A stretch of 64,000 nucleotides of DNA from Ariolimax columbianus. Taxonomy: Eukaryota; Mollusca; Gastropoda; Stylommatophora; Arionidae. The position numbers and the translations under genes are program-made. Positions 56,050 to 64,000 of this stretch are shown piece after piece (position 1 is the stretch's first letter; each line of letters begins with the position of its first letter). The stretch is taken from positions 3,514,200 through 3,578,199 of the forward strand of contig JAVGWX010000001.1 in assembly GCA_036924085.1 (NCBI GenBank), written 5' to 3'. Below the pieces are notes generated by a model. The model worked only from the letters and a program-made list of their open reading frames with translations. It was not told the origin of the DNA and did not search any database.

Positions 56050-56205
56050 TATTTATTGCGTTCGTGTTTCTATTAACGGTTATTCACAAAACGAATAGTT
56101 CGCTTATTACGTTCATGTTTCTAATAGCGGTTGTTCACAAAACGAATAGTTCGCTTATTACGTTCGTGTTTGCAATAGCGATTCTGCACACAACGAATAT
56201 TTCGC
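56050..56205. repeat. 51-bp triplication
   Basis: TTATTACGTTCATGTTTCTA and TTCACAAAACGAATAGTTCGC recur three times with increasing divergence. Confidence 0.9.
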
Positions 56206-56546
56206 TTATTTCCAACGAAGACAACTTACGAGTATATTGTTCTCATTTTTCGTAACCTAAGAGGTCATACACGGACATCACAACTTATTTCATGATGAAG
56301 CATGTGTGGTCACCTCAGGCTGTCCACCGACAGTGGTTCGGTCTCTTCAATGTGTTGCCTGTCCACTCCAGGAATATCATCTGTCCATCTCACATGAAGG
56401 TGACATGTCTTTCTCTGACAAGAACCACGTCGCTGAGTATTATATAACAGGAGGTCCATTTCATCATATCACACGGCCGTACTACAGATCTTATCACATT
56501 AACATATCATTGAAGTTTGCGCGAGTTCACACCTGACTGAAGTGAG
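56206..56546. other. unassigned sequence
   Basis: Nothing recognised. Confidence 0.35.
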
Positions 56547-56549
56547 GTC

Positions 56550-56775
56550 TTAATATGACCCGGTGATCTGTCGGATTAGACTGCATATGCTAGCATTTGT
56601 GACATAATCCATGTTTGTTATTCCAAGGACCCATCTCATCTGCATCGCATGGATCTTATGTTCTAACTCAGAATTCAGTGTCCATGTTTCATGCGCATAT
56701 AAATATGCAGAGAGAATAAATGTTTGCATTAATGTGATCTTGGTTCTTGTCATTCCATATAGGCTTCAGTCAGGT
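56550..56775 (-). pseudogene. LINE reverse transcriptase C-terminal fragment
   Basis: On the minus strand: LKPIWND, KITLMQTFILSAYLYAHETWTLNSELEHKIHAMQMR in two overlapping phases, then LGITNMDYVTNASI. This is the post-thumb segment of LINE endonuclease-RT proteins (usual form LYxCETWTLxxELExRIxAxxMR). The C-terminus is lost near 56550. The upstream side runs into a 46-bp array made of the same coding sequence. Confidence 0.75.
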
Positions 56776-56990
56776 GAGAATCGTATCATTCTTCTATACC
56801 ACATAAAGGCTTCAGTCAGGTGAGAATCGTATCATTCTTCTGTACCACATATAGGCTTCAGTCAAGTGAGAATCGTATCATTCTTCTGTACCACATATAG
56901 GCTTCAGTCAAGTGAGAATCGTATCATTCTTCTGTACCACATATAGGCTTCAGTCAAGTGAGAATCGTATCATTCTTATGTACCACATTT
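56757..56990. repeat. 46-bp minisatellite grown from LINE codons
   Basis: AGGCTTCAGTCAGGTGAGAA plus TCGTATCATTCTTCTRTACC and ACATAT recurs at 46 bp (56761 and 56807), five copies. On the minus strand the unit contains CTGAAGCCTATATG, the LKPIW codons that in the first unit join the RT fragment. Confidence 0.82.
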
Positions 56991-57064
56991 TAATAATATT
57001 GTACTGTTTCTCGTGTTATTTTGAAACATTACGTTTTTAAAAATATATTTTAAAGAAGCCGTGG

Positions 57065-57320
57065 ATGAGTTCTTGTGTTGTCCCTTTAGGACAAGTCCTG
57101 GATCACTTCTGTTGTTGCCCTCACTTTAGGACAAGTCCTGGATGACTTTTGTTGTTGCTCTCCCTTAAGGACAAGTCCTGCATGACTTCTTGTGTTGTCC
57201 CTTCAGGACAAGTCCTGGATCACTTCTGTTGTTGCCCTCCCTTCAGGACAAGTCCTGGAGCTCTTCTGTTGTTGTCCTCACTTTAGGACAAGTCCTGGAT
57301 CACTTCTGTTGTTGCCATCA
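57065..57320. repeat. 40-bp repeat, about six copies
   Basis: ACAAGTCCTG recurs at 57091, 57131 and 57171 within a CTTCTGTTGTTGCCCTCACT-type unit. Confidence 0.9.
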
Positions 57321-59070
57321 GCGCAGGATAAATTCCTTTTATTTTTTCAGTTTTTGTTGATGCTATTTTTTTACTATAATAAGTTTTTTTCTTAGCCAAA
57401 CGTATTTGGTTTTTACGATATACTTGGTAGGTTCCAGTGGTTCCGTTCCATATTCACCATTGCTACACTCCATTATTCAAAGGATATATGCAAATAGACA
57501 CTCTATAATCTTTCACCTAGAACAGAAGATTCGCTTGTAAGTCTGTCTCCCTCACACTCTTTGTATATCTTTGTGTCTCTCTCTCTCTCCCTCTCTGTCT
57601 CTTACTATCTCTCCCCCACCCTCCCCCTCTCTCTATATTTCTATCTATCTTGACTTGGTAGGCCAGATGTCTCCAGCCAGTCGTTAAACGATCAAAGTCG
57701 TTGATCTACATGGAGCTTACGTGTCTCGTGAACCTAGAGCCAAGTCAAACAAACGGCACACCATGCTAGTGGAAAACCAATATTGGCATCTGCTTCAGAT
57801 TCCAGAAGGGGCTAGTGCTTTTTTCCTATTGTAACCTCTGAACTTATATCAATATTTACATGTGCCTTTTTGAGACCCAGCGGTCGCGGAGCTGATTTAC
57901 TGAAACTACTGACTCGCAATTGGGGGGAGGAGGGGGGGGGGGAGAAAAAAAGGCGGGGGGGGGGGGTACCATTAAGAAAAGAGACACACTCAAAAGGGAT
58001 GTAATAATAGAATAGAGTGTTGTTGTAATCATGGAATGTAGTCAACATAAGTAGATTATGAACGTTTTTGTCAAGGACGACACGAGAGAAGAAGGAAACT
58101 TTAAAGAGGTTCGTATATGTGTCTGGCTGGGCCATCAAACGACTGCAAACATTTAACTTTTCATTTCATTTTTGAAATCATTTGTACATGTCCTTCTTGT
58201 GCGTTTGTTCTCAATCTCCCGCTACCAAAGTGACAGGGTTTGTTTTTTTCTCCAATTGGACAATAATTTTTAAAGTTTAGAATAGATATATCTTAATTTG
58301 TATCTTTATCATAATTATCATGATCCGGTCAGTCCGCCCGTGGACTGGTATTGAAGTCGCCTGATCATGTTACGTCACTGCCCACTGTTCCCAAAAGATC
58401 TCGTCTTATGTAGCAGATCTGACCTCTCTCTGCCATTTTAAACACATTACTTTGTTTCTCTTCTTCCACGAGTTCTCGCGTGCTATTTTACATTTTCTAT
58501 CTATTTCTTTGTTATGTTGTGTTACCAAACCTGGTCCTTCTCTGCTCATTATTTATGTTCTTTCTTCATATTCATCATTTTATTTGTAACCCAGTGATCA
58601 TCTGTACAAAAGTTGAAACTGACTCTACTGACTCTACGGCCTCAAAAAGAGTGCTCTTGTTAGACATTTCCCACATTCTGATCAGATCCTAGGCAGCCAG
58701 AGAATTGGTCTACGTTTTACAAATCTCATTTACGTCTAATTTAGAACATCATTTTTACACTTGTGGGTTTCGTTAGTAGTGACGTGAACTGCGCGTCATT
58801 AAGTGACTGCCAACTAGCAAACATGGTTTCACCAGAACGAGAAACATTAGTTTTTACAAGGTAAACACGTTTTGTATCTGAGAATTATTGGATGCTGAGG
58901 ATTTCATTTGTTATTGTTGGGGCAAAAGGTGATCAGCAACTGGCAGAAGACGAAATTCAAAGGGACGAATACCCAGATCGAGACAGAGAATTATCATGTA
59001 TAAGATTTTCCTGGACAGACAAAATACTTAACTGAAAGTGAATTATGTATGTTAGCGAGTAAGTGCATGA
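57321..59070. other. unassigned sequence, CT-rich patch and G tracts
   Basis: A TCTCTC patch lies at 57570-57650 and interrupted G runs at 57922-57966 (G6, G10, then G12). Nothing in this 1.7-kb stretch is recognised as a gene. Confidence 0.4.
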
Positions 59071-59074
59071 CAGT

Positions 59075-60208
59075 AGCCAGTGATACAAGTGAATGACATT
59101 AGCCAGTGATACAAATGAGTGACAGTAATCAGGGATACAAGTGACAGTGGCCACGGATAAAAGTGAGTGGCAGTAGCCAGTGATACAGGTGAGTGACAGT
59201 AGCCGGTGATACAATGTAAAGTAGTCAGTGATACAAGTTACAGTAGCCAGTGATACAAGTGACAGTAGCCAGTGATACAAGTGAGTGACTGTAGCCAGTG
59301 ATACAATTGAGTGGCAGTAGCCAGTGCTACAAATGAGTGACAGTAGCCAGTGATACAAGTGAGTGACAGTAGTCAGTGATTCAAGTGACAGTGGCCACTG
59401 ATATAAGTGAGTGGCAGTAGCCAGTGATACGAGTGAGTGACAATACCCAGTAATACAAGTGGCAGTAGTCAGTGATACAAGTGACAGTAGCCAGTGATAC
59501 AAGTGAGTGACAGTAGTCAGTGATACAAGTGAGCGACAGTAGCCAGTGATACAAGTGAGTTACAGCAGCCAGTGATACAAGGGAGTGACAGTAGCCAGTG
59601 ATACAAGTGAGTGACAGTAGCCGGGGATACACGTGACATTAGAAAGTGATACAAGTGAGTGACAGTAGCCAGTGATACAAGTGAGTGGCAGTAGCCAATG
59701 ATACACGTGACAATAGCCACTGTTACAAGTGATATTAGCCAGTGACACAAGTAAGTGAATGAGAGTAGCCAGTTACACAAGTGACTGAAAGTAGCCAGTG
59801 ATACAAATGACAGTAGCCAGTGATACAAGTGACAGTAGCCAGGGATACAAGTGACAGTAGCCAGTGATAGAAGTGACAGTAGCCAAGGATAAGAGTGTGT
59901 GACAGTAGCCAGTGATACAAGTGACAGTAATCAGTAATACAAGTGAGTGGCAGTAGCAACTGCAAGTGGCAGTAGCCAGTACAAGTGGCAGTAGCGAGTG
60001 ATACACGTGAGTGACAGTAACCAGTGATACAAGTGACAGTAGTCAGTGATGCGAGTGAGTGACAGTAGCTAGTGATGCGAGTGAGTGACAGTAGCCAGTG
60101 ATGCGAGTGAGTGACAGTAGCCAGTGCTACAAGTGAGTGACAGTAGCCAGTGATACAAGTGCCAGTAATACAAGTAACAGTAGCCAGTGATACAAGTGAC
60201 AGTACCCA
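59075..60208. repeat. 22/26-bp minisatellite, left part
   Basis: GTGACAGTAGCCAGTGATACAA (22 bp) alternates with a 26-bp form that has an extra GTGA. It continues at 61241-61330 beyond LINE-D. Confidence 0.93.
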
Positions 60209-60211
60209 GTT

Positions 60212-61240
60212 CTTCTTCTTCTTCTTTGCGTTCAGGATCTTTTGGTCATACTATATCTGCAGGCCAGTCGCCATGATGAAGTCTGTAGTCTTCACCAGGT
60301 CGGAACGGCTGCCCCCACAGCCTTTGTCTCAGCTCCGCACCCTCTGGCCAGGTCTGGCATTTCATTTCACTATAGATTGGGCATTCCTGTAGAATATGCT
60401 GAGGGTTCTGGCATCCTGTTCCACATGAGCACTCATCAGTGTGTGAGATCTTCAGTCGGTAAAGATGTTCTAGTAGTCTGCAGTGTCCAGTTCTCAGGCG
60501 TAATAAGGTAGTTTGTTGCTTTATTTTGAGTTGGCGAATTGGGTCTGGTGTACTGCTTATGTTTCTGTCTTCTCTCAATTGGCGTATTTACTGATTTCTG
60601 ATGATGTTCTTGATTTCTCTGTATGGTACTCAATGATTAAATTGCGCCTTTTTACTGCCATCTTTGCCAGAGCATTAGCTCTCTCGTTTCCCGTGATTCC
60701 GCAATGGGAGGGTAGCCACTGGAGCGCTATTGTTGAGGATCTCTGGAGTTTTCCCAGTTCTGCTCTGATCTCTGATAACAGTGGTTCGTAGTTTTTTTGT
60801 TATTGTCTCTAATAGTAATCTGCAGTCCGTGAATACAGCTATTTTTTTGGAGTTTGCCTTTCTGTTTGAAGTGTTCTCAGTGCTCGATTCTGCTTTAAGG
60901 TTTGTGGACAACTTTCCTGTTGGGAGGGCCTCTTCTGTTATATTTCCACTTTTGTGTCTTATGAATATGCCTCCTTCTCCGTTTCCGCCTGCCCCCTCTG
61001 CTGAACCATCTGTGTACACCTGTGTCCATTCCTTGGTATTATATTTCTCCCCAATCATTGTTTGTGCTAACATTTTCAGCTCGTGGACACTGTGTTGGTC
61101 TTTTCTTCTGATTCCTGTAATCTCTGTACTTATTTCGTTGTTTATGTTGCAGCTTGGCTCTTCATAGTTGATAAGCATTTCTATTTCTGTAGGTTGGTTG
61201 GGAATTAGTTCTCCATATTTTTGGTGTAGGTGGTTGGATA
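60212..61240 (-). pseudogene. LINE-D ORF2 fragment: RNase H and C-terminal domain, inserted in a minisatellite
   Basis: On the minus strand: HQKYGELIPNQPTE, WTQVYTDGSAEGAGG (RNase H first Asp), NLKAES (Glu), AVFTDCRLLLE (second Asp), a frameshift in an A-run near 60795, then QWLPSHCGITGNERANALAK (His region, with AN for the usual AD). After further breaks come LLRLRTGHCRLLEHLYRL, CSCGTG, QHILQECPIY and RPGEDYRLHHGDWPADI. The tail is (GAA)n (TTC run 60212-60226). It belongs to the same broad class as LINE-A (same C-x-C...H-x4-C and tail type) but is clearly diverged. A possible 10-bp TSD with one mismatch (AGTACCCAGT / AGTAGCCAGT) falls in the host repeat. Confidence 0.85.
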
Positions 61241-61330
61241 TATGAGTAGCCAGTGATACAAGTGACAGTAGCCAGTGATACAAGTGACAGTAGCCAGTGA
61301 TAAGAGTGAGTGACAGTACCCAGTGATACT
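61241..61330. repeat. 22/26-bp minisatellite, right part
   Basis: The same unit as 59075-60208 resumes after LINE-D. Confidence 0.93.
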
Positions 61331-61800
61331 AATAAAGAGGGCCATCAGTTATCTTTGCCGATCATTCCTGTCGTCTGGCTCACAGACTAACCAACTAATG
61401 TTGGATGTTGCTTTGAATACAGCAAGTCCGCGTTTCTGACAATTCCCTGCTATTCTATACTTCCGAGTGTCTTGTCTGCAAATATGTTTGATTATTTTCA
61501 GTGAATTTGCTGACATCGATAAAAACAGGCGACTAAGACTGGATTTGTTTGGGCATTGCTTGTTTATTTTGCTTACAAATAATTTGTAATTCATCTTTCC
61601 ATCGATGTTATGGCTCTGCAAATCTGTTTATTTCTTAAGACATGAATATCGCTTTGCGGAATGCCTTACATCACATATGTTTTTACCTTCAACTAACTCG
61701 CAGTTTCAGCAGTTTCCTTTTTGTATTGTGCTTCTCAGTCACCGAGTTGGACATGACATTTCTAGTGCTGCTGTTATATTTTTTCTAAAGCGTCAAGGCC
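61331..61800. other. unassigned unique sequence
   Basis: A 90-codon minus-strand frame (61349-61621) and a 71-codon plus-strand frame (61605-61820) overlap. Neither has a recognisable domain. They are possible but unproven coding sequence. Confidence 0.35.
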
Positions 61801-62450
61801 GATGGTGCTTGGTTGTCTGAACTAGTCGGTGCACCCAAGGTCGATGGTACGTGTTTGTCTGAACTAGTCGGTGCACCCAAGGTCGTTGGTACGTGGTTGT
61901 CTGAACTAGTCGGTGCCCCAAGGTCGATGGTGCTTGGTTGTATGAACTAGTCGGTGCCCTAAGGTCGATGGTATGGGGTTGTCTGAACTAGTCGGTGCCC
62001 CACGTTCGATGGTACGTGGTTGTCTGAACTAGTCGGTGCCCCTAGTTCGATGGTATGTGGTTGTCTGAACTAGTCGGTGCCCCAAGAACAATGGTGCTTG
62101 GTTGTCTGAACTAGTCGGTGCCCCAAGGTCGATGGTATGGGGTTGTCTGAACTAGTCTGTGCCCCAAGTTCGATGGTACGTGGTTGTCTGAACTAGTCGG
62201 TGCCCCAAGGTCGATGGTATGTGGTTGTCTGAACTAGTCGGTGCCCCAAGGTCGATGGTAAGTGGTTATCTGAACTAGTCGGTGCCCCAAGGTCGATGGT
62301 ATGTGGTTGTCTGAACTAGTCGGTGCCCCAAGGTCGATGGTATGTGGTTGTCTGAACTAGTCGGTGCCCCAAGGTCGATGGTATGTGGTTGTCTGAACTA
62401 GTCGGTGCCCCAAGGTCGATGGTATGTGGTTGTCTGAACTAGTTGGCGCA
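61801..62450. repeat. 41-bp minisatellite, about 16 copies
   Basis: GGTGCCCCAAGGTCGATGGT plus ATGTGGTTGTCTGAACTAGTC recurs at 41 bp (62281 and 62322). Right-hand units are nearly identical and left-hand units diverge. Confidence 0.95.
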
Positions 62451-62509
62451 ATATTTGAAGAACAAGAATAATGAAAACTTCAGCCTACATATTATTGGAC
62501 GTACATTTA

Positions 62510-62680
62510 CTGTCACTCTGCTTGTGGATTAGAACGACTGTCACTCTGTTTGTGGATTAGAACGACTGTCACTATGCTTGTGGATTAGAACGACTGTCAC
62601 TCTGCTTGTGGATTAGAACAACTGTCACTCTGCTTGTGGATTAGAACGAGTGTCACTCTGCTTGTGGATTAGAACGCAAA
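62510..62680. repeat. 28-bp repeat, six copies
   Basis: GTCACTCTGCTTGTGGATTA plus GAACGACT. Confidence 0.94.
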
Positions 62681-62689
62681 ATTATCATG

Positions 62690-63570
62690 TTTGCTGTTTT
62701 ATCCAATCGTCTTAAAAATTACGATACGGTGATTGTCAACTTTTCAACTGCGTAAATATATGTATCAGTGTTATGGGAAATGGCATGTATGAAGCATGGA
62801 AGTTATAACTTACGACCTGGACACTGAAATACTAAGGTAAGCTGAGACCATGCAAGCAGATTATAGGTGAGAGGGAGTTCAGAGGTCAGGTACGTCGTGC
62901 ATTCTTTGACAAAGCGAGTCTGGATTTGTCTCTGTCCGTTAACCAGGTCAGGTAAAGTGGAGATGGTTGGTCTTAGTTTAGTAGGTTCGAGGAGATAGCT
63001 CTAGGTAATTAACACGAGTAAGACGGGTGTTAAAAAAAGTGATTGCAAGTCACTCTTAGAGGAGTATGGAAGAGTTAGCATGTCGCCACTATTGTAGTGT
63101 ATAATTGTCATCGAAAGATAGAGATTGGGGCTTGAGCTACGTGTGAATTGAGGATTTTAAGAATTTAGTGGCTCCAGAAAGGAGTAACTTTACAAAATTG
63201 ACAGGCGGTGCCTAGTAGAGACACAAGCTATTGGTTGGTCAACGGGGTTGGGATAGAAGTACCTCGTGACAGGCAGCCATGTTGCATATGACGGAGCATA
63301 GGGGTCAAGAAAGGCTGAGACACAAAGCAGAAAAGGCAGAGTTGAGCGGGAGGTTATCAACCCTGAGTTCCTTAGGGGTAGTACGATTGTCTCAATGGGA
63401 GGGATGATGAATCTTCACCAGCGACACGAGAGAGAAAACTGATCACCTCGAGTGAGAAGGTTGTGTACGTTATCCTGGTAGACATGTCAGTTGTGTATTT
63501 TACAGACATCCGTACTTGATGATCTCCTGAAAATAACAGCAAGCTTAAGTGTAAGAGAAACACATAAAGA
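62690..63570 (+). mobile_element. dispersed repeat DR3, second copy
   Basis: About 62920-63480 shares ordered blocks with 38100-38670 (TAACACGAGTAAG, ATTGACAGGCGG, GTACCTCGTGACAGGCAGCC, GTGAGAAGGTTGTGTACG). The TATA and AATAAA part of the 38-kb copy is not present; a 25-bp array follows instead. The first 200 bp are unassigned. Confidence 0.45.
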
Positions 63571-63589
63571 GCGATCTCGTAGACTGTCT

Positions 63590-64000
63590 CGGAAACGTCT
63601 CATGTCTGACTGTACGGAAACGTCTCATGTCTGACTGTACGGAAACGTCTCATGTCTGATTGTACGGAAACGTCTCATGTCTGATTGTGCGAAGACGTCT
63701 CATGTCTGACTGTACGGAAACGTCTCATGTCTGACTGTCTCGGAAACGTCTCATGTCTAATTGTACGGAAACGTCTCATGTCTGACTGTCTCTGAAACGT
63801 CTCATATCTGACTGTTTCGGAAACGTCTCATGTCTGATTGTACGGAAACGTCTCATGTCTGACTGTCTCGGAAACGTCTCATGTCTGGTTGTACGGAAAC
63901 GTCTCATGTCTGACTGTCTCGGAAACGTCTCATATCTGACTGTCTCGGAAACGTCTCATGTCTGATTGTACGGAAACGTCTCATGTCTGATTGTACGGAA
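63590..64000. repeat. 25/26-bp minisatellite running off the window
   Basis: CATGTCTGACTGTACGGAAA plus CGTCT recurs at 25 bp (63601 and 63626), with a 26-bp TGTCTCGG variant. It continues beyond position 64000. Confidence 0.93.

Noticed and set aside
60246..60578. stand-alone zinc-finger-like gene
   Set aside because: The C-x-C...H-x4-C motif is the usual ORF2 C-terminal domain of LINE-D, and its RNase H domain lies just upstream.

Overview
This is eukaryotic, almost certainly metazoan, DNA. It carries no recognisable host gene, operon or bacterial signal. RNase H-bearing LINEs, a CR1/L2-like LINE, mariner transposases, tRNA-derived SINEs and very dense tandem repeats together suggest an invertebrate, and a mollusc (perhaps a gastropod) is my best guess. 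That guess rests on general familiarity with the repeat styles and was not tested by any search. Roughly 40% of the window is tandem repeat with units of 2 to 57 bp. Most long open frames in the window (for example the 648-codon stop-free run at 29012-30958) are repeats read as protein, not genes.

Layout. 0-5 kb: a 38-bp array inside a dispersed repeat, then 29-, 23- and 33/40-bp arrays. 5-16 kb: a 109-bp LINE-A end, a CR1/L2-like LINE fragment with an open RT frame, two SINE-like elements, a dispersed element with an internal 31-bp array, and a nested pair of LINEs (LINE-A inside LINE-B). 16-25 kb: a 49-bp array split by a SINE, a 36-bp array, a decayed copy of a multicopy animal protein family, a mariner pseudogene containing a 55-copy 27-bp array, and CA-rich DNA. 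25-35 kb: a 7-kb pyrimidine-rich array, then 24- and 17-bp arrays. 35-45 kb: a 39-bp array, a possible solo LTR, a second mariner-like fragment, a 42-bp array, a short LINE-A copy, and LINE-C with arrays inside it. 45-52 kb: a 14-bp array abutting an RT fragment, and a 4.5-kb 38/43-bp array with an 800-bp higher-order duplication. 52-64 kb: many shorter arrays, SINEs, LINE fragments and a 41-bp array. A 25-bp array runs off the right end.

The main result is a recurring link between transposons and minisatellites. At least eight arrays appear to have grown from the body of a transposable element. In the clearest case, 55 head-to-tail 27-bp units at 19937-21418 each encode WVHYYQSKS in the same reading frame as the flanking mariner transposase. 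The reverse also occurs: a SINE (16589-16833) and a LINE (60212-61240) have inserted into existing arrays. Target-site duplications give relative ages. No gene network or operon logic applies here; the window records transposon insertion, decay and tandem amplification.
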